Shown one piece after another: positions 9,452 through 18,322 of a DNA stretch of 64,000 nt (position 1 is the first letter of the stretch; every line of letters starts with the position of its first letter). The notes under the pieces were generated by a model. That model was not told the origin of the DNA and did not search any database. It was given only the letters and a program-made list of their open reading frames with translations. The DNA lies in the NCBI RefSeq assembly GCF_001399675.1, contig NZ_LJCO01000096.1:186001-250000 (forward strand). The letters are read 5' to 3'. The position numbers and the translations under genes are program-made. This DNA is from Paenalicyclobacillus ferrooxydans. GTDB taxonomy: Bacteria; Bacillota; Bacilli; Alicyclobacillales; Alicyclobacillaceae.

Positions 9452-11611
9452 TTACGGGGCGCCAGTAATCGATATGGTGGTACCGATTGTCACTTTGGAC
9501 CCAGCACGAACGGACTGCTGAACGACGTACCCCGCCCCGTGAAGCGATGCAGTCAACGACAAGGCCGACAATACACTGTCTGCATCTCTCATGGACAACC
9601 CGACCAAATTAGGCATCGTTACGCTTTTGCCAATATCCACCGTGCTCATTAATCCAATCATTCTGCTCCCCTTTTCAACTGTTGTGCCCGGAAGCGGCCA
9701 CTGTTCAGTCACGTTTCCAGACACGCCAATGATAGACGGATTCAACCCTAATTGCTGCAGTGTCGTCAATGCACGTTGTGGGGTGCTTCCAACGATGTCT
9801 GGAACCACTACGTATTGCGCATGCCCTTGTGGTAACGAGGTACTCGAAGACGCTGTGACAGTATTCGGCGGAATATGATAATACTGCAGACAGTATTTCA
9901 TAATCGCAGTTGCAAATGGTGCAGCAACCGTACTGCCCCACGTTTTTGACAGCGCCACCTTGGGCCAATCCACTGTTACGTAGACTTCAACTTTCGGGTT
10001 GTTTGCCGGTACAAATCCAATAAACGAGGTGATAAAACGATTGGTATAAAACTGCCCATTCGGTCCTGGCACCTGAGCCGTACCCGTTTTTCCTGCAACT
10101 AAGTACCCGGGGATCTGCGCAGTAGTGTCGATCCCACTTTTTCCAGACACATCAAGCACCATGACATGGCTCACGGCATGAGCGACCGCAGGCGGTACGA
10201 CTCGGGGATTCTCTATCGTAGGGCCGTACTGTTTAATCACCTTACCAGTCGGCGATGTAATTTTGCTCACAATATATGGGCGCATCAGTTTACCGCCGTT
10301 TGCAATGGCGCCAATGGCTTGTATCTGTTGCAGTGGCGTCACAGAAATTCCTTGTCCAAAACCCGAGGTTGCCAGCTGTACAGGACCCCTTTGTGAAGAC
10401 GGGAACAAAATCGAACTCGCTTCATTTGGAAGATTGATACCGGTTGGCCTGTCGAACCCAAAAACCTGCATATAGTGCGAGAGATTTGGCCACCCTAGCC
10501 GTCCGGCAATGGTGGCAAATCCTACGTTACTTGACTTTTCTAGAGCTTGCTGGAAAGTCAACTTGCCCCACCCAAAGTAGTTCCAATCATGGATGGTGGC
10601 ACCGGCAATCGTAATTTGTCCCGACTGAAAAGTTTGGTTCAACGCAATCGAATTGGTAGCGAGCGCCGCCGCTAGTACGACTGGTTTAAATGTGGAACCA
10701 GGCTCGAAGGTACTGCTGACCGCCCAATTTTCAAAGGATTTCGCAGTCGCTGTCCAGTAAGAGTTGGGATTAAAAGTGGGGCTGCTGGACATTGCCAATA
10801 TTGCCCCGGTTTGGGGATTTGCGACAATGATAGCCGCGTGATCGGGGTGGAACTGATTCACCAGGCTATTCATTTCATTTTGAACAAAACCCTGAATGCT
10901 TCCATTCAGTGTAAGTTGTATATTGTCACCGGCATGAGCTGCTTTCGTAACCTTTTCTGTATTTGGAAGGGGAAATCCGTATCCATCCTTTTTGTACGTC
11001 ACCACTCCACTGGTTCCCGCTAATAACTGGTTGTACTCTTGCTCAATTCCCCCAACACTCGTCCCACTTGTTGAAACATAGCCGAGCGTGTTCGCCGCGA
11101 AGGTACCGTATGGATAATACCGCTGTTCTGTCGGAGTAAAGGTAACATCTGTGCTCCATTGAATGCTTTTATTTTTTGGATCCCATTGATGTTGATTGAA
11201 TGCGTTCTGAAGGCGGACTTTTTGCGGTTCCATGATGGTGAAGGATAGTTGAATCCATTTGTTGTTGCTCTGAAGCAGAGACTGCAGCGTCGTACTCGAT
11301 GTAGAGAGGATTGGCGCTAAGATCTTAGATGCGGCGGCGGCGTAATTGCGAAAATTGACTGTCTTGATATCTACGTAATAAGCCGGAACATCATATGCCA
11401 ATTTACTTCCGCTTGAATCGAGAATTGCCCCTCTTGCAGCAATCAGGGGCCTGCTTACATCGACGACTTGACTCTGCTGGTTCAAGAGACGTTGACCGTA
11501 AGCCATTTGTATGTATCCGATTCGAAAGACGACCATTCCAAGCATCGCCGTTAAACCGATATGTATTCCGAGAATCCGTTTTCGATTCCGGCTTAAGCGG
11601 TACGTTTTCAC
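9452..11611 (-). CDS. Class B penicillin-binding protein with two PASTA domains (SpoVD/PBP2B type)
   Basis: 719 residues: one N-terminal anchor helix (IGLTAMLGMVVFRIGYIQM), a dimerisation/pedestal domain (~40-230), and a transpeptidase domain with STFK in EPGSTFKPVVLAA (active Ser), EKSSNVGF (SxN) and AGKTGTAQV (KTG). Two PASTA repeats follow, starting at VVPDIVGSTPQRAL and VTMPNLVGLSMRDAD. It cross-links peptidoglycan for septation or sporulation. GTG 11611 is chosen because GAAGGAGG lies seven bases upstream; a start further upstream would read through that site. Unlike the usual spoVD/pbpB it is not beside mur, mraY or fts genes here. Confidence 0.92.
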   Translation of the reverse strand: MKTYRLSRNRKRILGIHIGLTAMLGMVVFRIGYIQMAYGQRLLNQQSQVVDVSRPLIAARGAILDSSGSKLAYDVPAYYVDIKTVNFRNYAAAASKILAPILSTSSTTLQSLLQSNNKWIQLSFTIMEPQKVRLQNAFNQHQWDPKNKSIQWSTDVTFTPTEQRYYPYGTFAANTLGYVSTSGTSVGGIEQEYNQLLAGTSGVVTYKKDGYGFPLPNTEKVTKAAHAGDNIQLTLNGSIQGFVQNEMNSLVNQFHPDHAAIIVANPQTGAILAMSSSPTFNPNSYWTATAKSFENWAVSSTFEPGSTFKPVVLAAALATNSIALNQTFQSGQITIAGATIHDWNYFGWGKLTFQQALEKSSNVGFATIAGRLGWPNLSHYMQVFGFDRPTGINLPNEASSILFPSSQRGPVQLATSGFGQGISVTPLQQIQAIGAIANGGKLMRPYIVSKITSPTGKVIKQYGPTIENPRVVPPAVAHAVSHVMVLDVSGKSGIDTTAQIPGYLVAGKTGTAQVPGPNGQFYTNRFITSFIGFVPANNPKVEVYVTVDWPKVALSKTWGSTVAAPFATAIMKYCLQYYHIPPNTVTASSSTSLPQGHAQYVVVPDIVGSTPQRALTTLQQLGLNPSIIGVSGNVTEQWPLPGTTVEKGSRMIGLMSTVDIGKSVTMPNLVGLSMRDADSVLSALSLTASLHGAGYVVQQSVRAGSKVTIGTTISITGAP

Positions 11612-11997
11612 ATCCGTTCCTCCTTCAGGAACACAATTACGGTCTGCTAGCACGAGCGATGACGACGACTGCGAGGATTCGGAACGGGATTGGACCCAGC
11701 GATTCTTCGAGGGCCGAGGACTTAACTGGAATCTGGACGCGAAACGTATATCACAGCAATCGAGAAAAATACAATTTTGATCTGATATTATCGGTTAAAT
11801 GTCAAGATTCGTTGGAGAACACGTCAATTTTGTGTGTCGTCTGCTATACAGATGGCGGCTAAACACGGGTGCATTGGATGAGATAGTAACAGGTGCCAGA
11901 TGACGACCCTCATGAAACCGACAAATATACGAACTCTATGTTGGTACTGTCACTACTTCGTGTGGTCGTTAGATTCCAATGCTATACTCTTTCTATC

Positions 11998-12140
11998 ATC
12001 AGCCGAATCACAGCAATGTGTACGGGGGAACTTCGCTTGTCGTCTGTTCAAGGCAAGCTTGGGGTGAAGCGAGAATGGCCCAGCCATTCTCCCGGGCGTC
12101 TTCGTCGTCCGAATCCGACAACTAACCTCGGAGGCATTCC
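11998..12140 (+). promoter_or_regulatory. c-di-AMP riboswitch (ydaO-yuaA type)
   Basis: The leader carries the conserved ydaO blocks in order: ACGGGGGAAC (12021-12030), TTGGGGTGAA (12059-12068) and CCGAATCCGACAACTAACC (12109-12127), followed by CGGAGGC. In this class c-di-AMP binding normally turns off wall-hydrolase and osmolyte genes. A TATACT box at 11983-11988 may be the -10 element. The 5' boundary is approximate. It precedes the wall hydrolase starting at 12157. Confidence 0.88.
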
Positions 12141-12156
12141 ACGAAAGGATGATATT

Positions 12157-13389
12157 TTGAATACCTCCAAAAAATTGTTCCTGTGGCTTGGAACCATCGT
12201 GCTCTGTATGAGCGCGATCGCCGAAAATGCGTACGCGGACTCGCTGAGCCAAGCACAGCAACAAAAACAGCAGATTCAACATCAGATTACACAAGATAAA
12301 AATCAAATTCAGAAACAGCAAAACGTCGTTTCCGTCGCTGAGAATCAAGCGAAGCAAAGCCAAACGGCGGTCCAAAGTCTCAACGCTCAAATCCTTCAGA
12401 ACGAATCACAGACGGAGCAAATTACCGAAAACATCACCCTGCTTACGACCAAAATTAAAAATACGGAAATTCAACTGAACAAAAACCGTTCTGACTTACA
12501 GGAAGTTTTGCGCGCCGAGTACGAAGACGGTCAGGTGCCCTATCTTGCTGTGCTTTTTGGCGCAACCAGCTTCAGCGACTTACTCAGTCGCTTTCAAATG
12601 CTCTCGGATATCTCAAAAAGTCAGAACCGACTATTGAAGGAAAGTCAGGCACTTCAAAAAGAACTGTTGCTCCAAGAACAGAATCAAAAGCAGAATTATG
12701 TGCTGTTAGTCAAAAAGGGCCGGGCACTCTACACCTTGAAACAACAGGCAACCAGTCAAGAAGCGCTGGCACAGCAAGCCACAACTTCTGCTAAGAGGCA
12801 AGTGAACGCGCTTAGTCAAGCTCAGCGATCGCTCGCAAAAAAGTTAAACTTAACGGACAGTGAGATTGCCATGCTCGAGCAACAAGCGAAACAGCAGGAA
12901 GAAATTCTCGCCGCCAGGCGTGCGTCTTCTTCGATCGTTGAGCCGACACTTCGCTACCAACCGATTTCAGCACAAAAGTTATACGCATTTGTAAAAATGC
13001 AAGGTTCTGCGTTTTCCCTTTCCGACATTGAAACCATTTGCAGCGTGGCGCACGCGTATGATGTCAACCCTGCCTTGATGATTGCGATTGCCGGACAGGA
13101 ACTCGACTTCGTTCCAAGTGGTATCGCGAACGAGAGGTGGAAACTCGAAAATCCATTTGATGTATTTGGCAGCTGGGCGCTTTATCACACGACAATTGCA
13201 CAGTCGGCCGCGTACGCGGCGCAGTTCTTGCAGGTGAAGTTGTCGGTTGCACCACCGGCTGGCATTGACCCTATTATCTGGATCAACGATCCAAGCAATC
13301 ACGAAGGAGGTGTGTATGCCACCGATCCGCACTGGGCGTACGGGGTGCGAATGTTCTTTAACGAAATTTCAAGTTACGTCCATTCTTGA
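12157..13389 (+). CDS. Secreted coiled-coil cell-wall hydrolase
   Basis: 410 residues from TTG 12157, preceded by AAAGGAT. A frame open further upstream is rejected because it would run through the c-di-AMP riboswitch. A signal peptide ends near ENAYA. Residues ~30-250 are a long Gln/Lys-rich coiled coil of the PcsB/EnvC type (for example VLFGATSFSDLLSRFQML, a hallmark of that family). The C-terminal domain (~270-410) looks lysozyme-like, with ALMIAIAGQELDF (candidate catalytic Glu), NPFDVFGSW and VYATDPHWAYGVRMFF, as in glucosaminidase/lysozyme folds. It probably cleaves glycan strands, with the coiled coil gating activity. Expression is likely repressed by c-di-AMP. Confidence 0.78.
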   Translation: MNTSKKLFLWLGTIVLCMSAIAENAYADSLSQAQQQKQQIQHQITQDKNQIQKQQNVVSVAENQAKQSQTAVQSLNAQILQNESQTEQITENITLLTTKIKNTEIQLNKNRSDLQEVLRAEYEDGQVPYLAVLFGATSFSDLLSRFQMLSDISKSQNRLLKESQALQKELLLQEQNQKQNYVLLVKKGRALYTLKQQATSQEALAQQATTSAKRQVNALSQAQRSLAKKLNLTDSEIAMLEQQAKQQEEILAARRASSSIVEPTLRYQPISAQKLYAFVKMQGSAFSLSDIETICSVAHAYDVNPALMIAIAGQELDFVPSGIANERWKLENPFDVFGSWALYHTTIAQSAAYAAQFLQVKLSVAPPAGIDPIIWINDPSNHEGGVYATDPHWAYGVRMFFNEISSYVHS

Positions 13390-13520
13390 AAAAAGATTAG
13401 GTCTGCAGGAGAACACAGTGGAGGAAGTGTAAGTAGGCGCGTGCGCGTACTTCACGTGCACGTCTTGATAACGGACAACGACCCTTATCATACCGGGTCC
13501 ACACCGGGAGGTTTAAACCC

Positions 13521-13850
13521 TTACATCTCCAATTCGAGCCAAGTAATCGAGTCGTCAAGTATGCCGTACATGTGTGGCTCAAATTGACTGAAATCATAGC
13601 CATCGTGCCACACGAAGTTATGAATTGCATTTTTTTCGTATATGTACTTTAAAGTACTTAAGGCTTCTTCCTTGGTGGAATTGTTGAAATATACATCCCC
13701 GTCTGTGTTCCATAGGATCCATTTGTACCATGTCCGTGTCGCCGTTACATACCACGTACGGGCCTCATCATTTGACACTAGGTCAGACGCACCAATCAGT
13801 TGTTCCCATGTATAAAACCCTAAATGGTTTGCCATTATCTGTTTATTCAT
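13521..13850 (-). CDS. Hypothetical small cytosolic protein
   Basis: 109 residues, rich in Trp and Tyr (TWYVTATRTWYKWILWNTDG, ITWLELEM). No signal peptide or membrane segment. ATG 13850 follows GGGAGGGAG eight bases upstream, and the composition is protein-like, so it is probably real. No family recognised. The neighbours are wall hydrolases, but nothing ties it to them. Confidence 0.6.
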   Translation of the reverse strand: MNKQIMANHLGFYTWEQLIGASDLVSNDEARTWYVTATRTWYKWILWNTDGDVYFNNSTKEEALSTLKYIYEKNAIHNFVWHDGYDFSQFEPHMYGILDDSITWLELEM

Positions 13851-13988
13851 TCAGCACTCCCTCCCCATTCTTCGTAACATCCCAAGCTGTTAGGCTCGGG
13901 TATTCCTGAATAGAAAAACGCAATCCATGGCGAGGATACTTGGCTACCCAATTCAGATGAGGCCAAACGTGTGTTTAATCCCCATCAT

Positions 13989-14036
13989 TTAGTGCATAGA
14001 AGCTTCTATCTGTTAGTGCATAGAAACTTCTATCTG
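13989..14036. repeat. 24-bp tandem duplication across a stop codon
   Basis: Two adjacent 24-base copies (13989-14012 and 14013-14036) differ at one position. The right copy encodes the last seven residues and the stop of the amidase gene; the left copy lies just after the stop. The length is a multiple of three. Confidence 0.9.
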
Positions 14037-14864
14037 TTTCATTTGTTCTAATACGAGGGGATAAAAATTCGCCTTTGCACTTGTTGTGGAGTTACCTCCG
14101 AAAAATCCAGTACCGGGACACGTCTTGACACGGTTCTTTTGACCACGGTCTAAGACTCTTTGTCCCGTACCTAGATCCCACCAATGGTGATATGTGATCG
14201 TGTTGATTGACGGTGTCAGGCCAAATTTGATACAAAGCAGTGCTGTAACATAAACAATCGCATCCTTTTGCTCTGGAGTCATGACATCATTACCTTCGTC
14301 AAAATTCCCAAGGTTTTCGATTGTTATGGATTTAGATTCAATTGCTCTCCGCGCAGCTGAATTCTCGAGCCCGATTGAGCCTTGCGGAGACGAATCAAGT
14401 GGTCTGCACACCACTATTTCCCCATCTGGAAATATAGTTAAATTCTGACTAATGTTATTCCAATGCATCACGTTGACATGATATCGTTCCATCCACTTCA
14501 GCAGCGGCAAATAATTTGACCCATTAAAGTCCTTGTATGATGGACTCCAGGTATGATGCTCCTGTATCAACTTGATATTTCTCGTAAACTGTTTGTGAAG
14601 TAGCCAATCCTTGAATTGCTCCTTTGTCATCAACATGTATTGTCCCTCAATGGTGAACTGGTTCTGAACCACGTTATCCACATTTCCAGCATCCGATGCA
14701 GTTGCATACACAAGTGAGGGCTTGACTAGAAGTGACGTCATCAAGGTAAATGCAAGGAGAAAATTTTTGTTCACAGACCATAAGACCCCGTTTATTTTAT
14801 GTTTCTTATAAACTGTGTTCAACGAAGCATTATTATCCGTCGGAGTGGTCGAGTGGCATTTCAC
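14013..14864 (-). CDS. Secreted N-acetylmuramoyl-L-alanine amidase (amidase_2/PGRP type)
   Basis: 283 residues. The amidase_2 zinc ligands and catalytic features appear as EHHTWSPSYKDFNG (first His), ITIENLGNF, TYHHWWDLG (second His) and KTCPGTGFFGG (Cys or Asp position of the third ligand). It should cut the bond between muramic acid and the stem peptide. An N-terminal hydrophobic stretch (NKNFLLAFTLMTSLLV) fits a signal peptide but starts ~32 residues in; an in-frame GTG there would give a more normal signal, though its ribosome site is weak. A palindrome at 14867-14881 sits immediately before the annotated ATG. The C-terminal codons belong to a tandem duplication. Confidence 0.8.
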   Translation of the reverse strand: MKCHSTTPTDNNASLNTVYKKHKINGVLWSVNKNFLLAFTLMTSLLVKPSLVYATASDAGNVDNVVQNQFTIEGQYMLMTKEQFKDWLLHKQFTRNIKLIQEHHTWSPSYKDFNGSNYLPLLKWMERYHVNVMHWNNISQNLTIFPDGEIVVCRPLDSSPQGSIGLENSAARRAIESKSITIENLGNFDEGNDVMTPEQKDAIVYVTALLCIKFGLTPSINTITYHHWWDLGTGQRVLDRGQKNRVKTCPGTGFFGGNSTTSAKANFYPLVLEQMKQIEVSMH

Positions 14865-14866
14865 CC

Positions 14867-14881
14867 CACGGTATTACCGTG
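14867..14881. promoter_or_regulatory. Palindrome just upstream of the amidase gene
   Basis: CACGGTA-T-TACCGTG is a perfect 7-bp inverted repeat three bases upstream of the amidase ATG (minus strand). It could be an operator, or a hairpin occluding the ribosome site, which would also fit a downstream start. Confidence 0.35.
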
Positions 14882-14923
14882 ATGCCAGTAGAAACTGATG
14901 AGACTCCCTCTATACTTATAAAG

Positions 14924-14948
14924 AAAAGACTACCAGCGGTAGTCTTTT
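14924..14948 (-). terminator. Intrinsic terminator of the LysM-SleB gene
   Basis: AAAAGACTACC-AGC-GGTAGTCTTTT forms an 11-bp stem with U-rich flanks on both strands. It lies 50 bases beyond the stop of the gene at 14998. Confidence 0.85.
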
Positions 14949-14997
14949 TACCCAACTAGGTTTTAACCAGTAACGCGGGCTGTCCTAAGCTTCCCGT

Positions 14998-15861
14998 TCA
15001 TTTGGCAAAAATAAGATTGTCAATTTGCGTGATATACGGCTGAGACCTCACCCAGCTTGAAGTCGGTGTGTACGCAGGATTATAGAAAACCATTGCACTT
15101 GGAACCACGTCTTCACCTTTATTCAATACGTCCATAGCAGCTTGAATACTTAATGCTGAAGGAGTGGTATATATGTAACCGTTCGCAACACTCGTGAATT
15201 GGTAATGACCGTTGATCACCTGAAACACGACATCATGCACGGTGCTCCCATACCCACCTGCCTGTAAACGATGAAGAATCACATCCCCCACAGCGATTTG
15301 AGCCTGCAGTGAGTCAGCTCCGGCCTCCGCATTAATGGCATGTTCCATCCAGTACAAATTCTGCTGTTGCACGGTTGAAGTCTGTGTACTCGTAATCGCT
15401 GCTGAGCTCTTTGTCGAACTGTCTCCTGCCAAGGCACCGGTCTTAGGCAGTACAAGAGCTGTTCCCACCAAGAGATTATTCGGATTCACAGATTGATTTG
15501 CTGTCTCGATTGCTTGCAACGACACACCATAAGCTTGTGAAATCGTCCACATGGTATCGCCCGGCTGTACAGTCACCGCTTGAGGCGAAGTTGCGTCCTG
15601 TGAATTGCTTTGTCCTGTGCCGATTGATGAGGGGAGGGTCAATACCGTACCGGGAATGAGGTCCATTGGGTTGACCGACGGATTTGCAGCCTCGAGTGCT
15701 TGCATGGAAACACCATAAGCCCGCGAAATTGTCCAAAATGTGTTGCCCGGTTGTACCGTCGTTGAATTGGCTCCTGTGGTCGCAGCAAGTGCGGAAGGGA
15801 TAGCGAGGCCACCTGCAACAAGAGTCGTTAAGAGACCAATTCCCAGCTTCAAGTTACGCAA
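14998..15861 (-). CDS. LysM-SleB type secreted cell-wall hydrolase
   Basis: 287 residues: signal peptide (LGIGLLTTLVAGGLAIPSALA), two LysM repeats (~30-80, TVQPGNTFWTISRAYGVS, and ~97-140, TVQPGDTMWTISQAYGVS), a Ser/Thr linker, then a hydrolase_2/SleB domain with HAINAEAGADSLQAQIAVG (catalytic Glu in INAEA) and SPLAV-like end region. It cleaves peptidoglycan, probably in growth or germination. TTG 15861 is preferred because GAGAGG lies nine bases upstream; ATG 15870 directly abuts that site. A c-di-AMP riboswitch fills the leader and a terminator follows. Confidence 0.88.
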   Translation of the reverse strand: MRNLKLGIGLLTTLVAGGLAIPSALAATTGANSTTVQPGNTFWTISRAYGVSMQALEAANPSVNPMDLIPGTVLTLPSSIGTGQSNSQDATSPQAVTVQPGDTMWTISQAYGVSLQAIETANQSVNPNNLLVGTALVLPKTGALAGDSSTKSSAAITSTQTSTVQQQNLYWMEHAINAEAGADSLQAQIAVGDVILHRLQAGGYGSTVHDVVFQVINGHYQFTSVANGYIYTTPSALSIQAAMDVLNKGEDVVPSAMVFYNPAYTPTSSWVRSQPYITQIDNLIFAK

Positions 15862-15871
15862 ACAATTCATC

Positions 15872-15995
15872 CTCTCGTATTGCCTCCGAGGTTAGCTGTC
15901 GGGATCGGGTTCGAGTTAACCCGGCACATTTCGCCTCTCCCCAAGTCCGATTGGACGAAAGATCCCCCGTACATCAAGTCTCATTGACGATTCGG
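15872..15995 (-). promoter_or_regulatory. Second c-di-AMP riboswitch (ydaO-yuaA type)
   Basis: Read on the minus strand the leader shows TACGGGGGATC, then TTGGGGAGAGGCGAA, then CCGATCCCGACAGCTAACC followed by CGGAGGC, the same ordered blocks as the element at 12 kb. It ends a few bases before the LysM-SleB start. The 5' boundary is approximate. Confidence 0.87.
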
Positions 15996-16200
15996 CTTTA
16001 TGGTTGAACTTGGTGAAAATGTACCACGTTTCTATCACTACCTTCATTACACAAATCATGACTGCAGTATAAAAATTTGGATTTAAGAGATTCAAAAGTT
16101 GCGCATGAACACCCCCGCGTCCCCATGAAGAGTATCAAATTGCAAGTGCATGAAAACCCTACAACCAATAATGAGACACATCGAGGGGATGGCACTGTCC

Positions 16201-17256
16201 ATGAGCAAAAAGATAATTGTGTCATTTATGTCATTATCCGTTTTTGTAGCGACGTTGGCTGTCAGTGGGTGTGGGCCAGCAGGAAATAATACTGCACCCG
16301 CCCCAACTACCGGGGCTGGGACGACCGGGACGGGTCTCAAGGTAGGACTTGTAACCGACATTGGAGGACTGAATGACAACGGATTTAATCATCTAGCCTA
16401 CGTCGGACTGACCAAAGCAGAACAAAAGCTGGGCGCTGCAGGAAAGGTCGTACAGTCCAAACAAGCCACCGACTACGTCCCAAACCTGACTTATTTTGCA
16501 TCCCATGGATACAACCTTGTTATCGCAGTCGGATTTCTCATGCATGATGCTGTTGAACAGGTAGCACAGCAATATCCGAACATCAAGTTTATGATTATCG
16601 ATGATGTGATCACCAATCGTTCAAACGTGGTATCAGCTGTATTCCAGTCTGAACAAGCTGGTTATCTCGCGGGTGCTATGGCGGGACTGATTCAAAAGGG
16701 CCACAGTTTACCGAATTTAAACAGCCAAAATATTGTTGGTGTCGTTGGCGGGCAGCCATCACCACCAGTTGACAGTTACATCGCAGGATTCCAGCAGGGA
16801 TTCAAGCGTGAAGATCCAACCGGCAAGGTACTAGTAACTTATACAGACAGCTTCACAGATACTGCACTTGGTGCTCAATATGCACAGAACGAGATGTCAC
16901 AAGGCGCAGACATTATATTTCCTGTCGCAGGTGGTTGCGGCTTAGGCGTAATTAGTGCCGTCCAAGCTGCAAACAAATACGCTATCGGAGTGGACACAAA
17001 CCAGAGCTACTTAGCCCCGAAAAACGTGATTGTGAGTGCTACGAAAGGTGTCGATACCTCTGTGTACGATGTCGTTCAGTCGGTCAAGAATAATACATTC
17101 AAATCAGGTGTTGATACGTTTGGCTTAAAGCAAAACGGTGTAGGTATTACAGCCCCCATGCAAGGTGTCCCACAGAGCATCGTCAGTCAGGTAAACCAGC
17201 TGAAACAAGATATTATCGACGGCAAAATTCACATTTCGACCACGGTGCAAAAGTAG
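16201..17256 (+). CDS. BMP-family substrate-binding lipoprotein
   Basis: 351 residues. The signal peptide ends in a lipobox (LAVSGC), so it is a membrane-anchored lipoprotein. The mature part starts with GLKVGLVTDIGGLNDNGFN, the hallmark of the BMP/PnrA family that binds purine nucleosides for an ABC importer. Other family features are GFLMHDAVEQVAQQYP and QADIIFPVAGGCGLG-like sequence. ATG 16201 follows GAGGGG by 12 bases; frames upstream lack a site. No permease or ATPase gene is adjacent, so it may serve a transporter encoded elsewhere, or a thiamine-precursor system, given the TPP-controlled operon immediately downstream. A terminator separates the two. Confidence 0.85.
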   Translation: MSKKIIVSFMSLSVFVATLAVSGCGPAGNNTAPAPTTGAGTTGTGLKVGLVTDIGGLNDNGFNHLAYVGLTKAEQKLGAAGKVVQSKQATDYVPNLTYFASHGYNLVIAVGFLMHDAVEQVAQQYPNIKFMIIDDVITNRSNVVSAVFQSEQAGYLAGAMAGLIQKGHSLPNLNSQNIVGVVGGQPSPPVDSYIAGFQQGFKREDPTGKVLVTYTDSFTDTALGAQYAQNEMSQGADIIFPVAGGCGLGVISAVQAANKYAIGVDTNQSYLAPKNVIVSATKGVDTSVYDVVQSVKNNTFKSGVDTFGLKQNGVGITAPMQGVPQSIVSQVNQLKQDIIDGKIHISTTVQK

Positions 17257-17306
17257 ATTGCGGTCTATTCCAAAGAACTCCCACGTCCGCGCTTTATTAC
17301 GATTCG

Positions 17307-17339
17307 AGTCCCTTGTGCCTTGACACCGGGGACTTTTTC
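17307..17339 (+). terminator. Terminator after the BMP lipoprotein gene
   Basis: AGTCCC (17307-17312) pairs with GGGACT (17329-17334) and a T-run follows. It isolates this gene from the thiamine operon. Confidence 0.6.
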
Positions 17340-17397
17340 AATTTGCGAAGGACACTTTACGAAAACATGGTATAGTTACATCGAAACCAAACAATCG

Positions 17398-17487
17398 GAG
17401 CCACTAGGGGAGCATTTGCTGAGACAAGGAGAAATCCTTGGACCCTTCGAACCTGACCTGGGTAATACCAGCGTAGGAAAGTGGCGA
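17398..17487 (+). promoter_or_regulatory. TPP riboswitch 1 (upstream of tenA)
   Basis: A complete THI element: GGGGAGC then CTGAGA (17408-17423), the variable arm, ACCCTTCGAACCTGACCTGG and TAATACCAGCGTAGG, closed by GCCACT/AGTGGC. Thiamine pyrophosphate should lower expression of the tenA-thiD-thiM-thiE operon. Confidence 0.95.
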
Positions 17488-17563
17488 GCAGCATTCCCAT
17501 TACCAGGGAGTATGCTCACCTCTCTCCCCCAAGCGGCCTCCAACGAAGAAGGAGGCTATCATT

Positions 17564-18322
17564 TTGTCTTTCGCGCAATCACTTCGTCAGGACGCAGACC
17601 CCATTTTTGAAGCGATTTACCTTCATCCGTTTGTCCAGGGAATTGCAAAAGGCCAGCTTCCACCCGAATCACTCATTCATTATGTGAGTCAAGACACAGA
17701 GTATCTGAACACCTACAGCAAAGTTTATGGCATGGCACTCTCCAAAGCCCAGACACCGGACCAGATGCGCCTCTTCTACAACCGCATCGGCATTTTGCTC
17801 GAAGGGGAGCTCATCCCTCATCTTAACCTGTGCAGAGTCGCAGGTGTTACCCACGATGAGGTCATGCAACATCCCGTGGAACTTGCCCCGACAGCCCATC
17901 ACTACGCTCGTCATATGCTGTGCGTCGCCCAGCAAGGAACCCTCGGCGAGATTGTTGCAGTCGTGCTCCCCTGCCAATGGGTCTATGTGGATACCGCCAG
18001 ACGAATCATAGAAGAGTTCCAGCCAACGACTGAACATCCTTTTTACGATTGGATTTCATTTTATGCAAGCGACGAGATGCACCAAGGCCTGATGGAATTG
18101 ACGGCGTTGCTCGACCATCTCGCTCCTGGTGCGAGAGAACTTGACTTGGCCATGATGAGATCCGCTTTTCTTGATAGTTCCCGACTGGAGTATCAATTTT
18201 TTGATATGGCCTTTACGTTGCAGAAGTGGACACCAAGCGGTCCGGGTGCCTATCCACTCGGGGAAAAGCCGGATTCAGACTCGTTCGATTCACTCTCAGT
18301 GCGGGTGAACACCTGTGTTTAG
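17564..18322 (+). CDS. tenA: Aminopyrimidine aminohydrolase / thiaminase II (TenA)
   Basis: 252 residues, slightly longer than typical TenA (~225-240). It hydrolyses the amino group of degraded thiamine pyrimidines to give HMP for salvage. Family features include LPPESLIHYVSQDTEYL, ILLEGELIPHL (EGE) and VLPCQWVYVDTA, whose Cys is the expected catalytic nucleophile. TTG 17564 follows AAGGAGG. First gene of a TPP-riboswitch operon; its end overlaps thiD by eight bases, which implies translational coupling. Confidence 0.93.
   Translation: MSFAQSLRQDADPIFEAIYLHPFVQGIAKGQLPPESLIHYVSQDTEYLNTYSKVYGMALSKAQTPDQMRLFYNRIGILLEGELIPHLNLCRVAGVTHDEVMQHPVELAPTAHHYARHMLCVAQQGTLGEIVAVVLPCQWVYVDTARRIIEEFQPTTEHPFYDWISFYASDEMHQGLMELTALLDHLAPGARELDLAMMRSAFLDSSRLEYQFFDMAFTLQKWTPSGPGAYPLGEKPDSDSFDSLSVRVNTCV

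Noticed and set aside
11893-12156. Longer N-terminus for the coiled-coil hydrolase
   Set aside because: It would translate the c-di-AMP riboswitch; a signal peptide and ribosome site fit TTG 12157.
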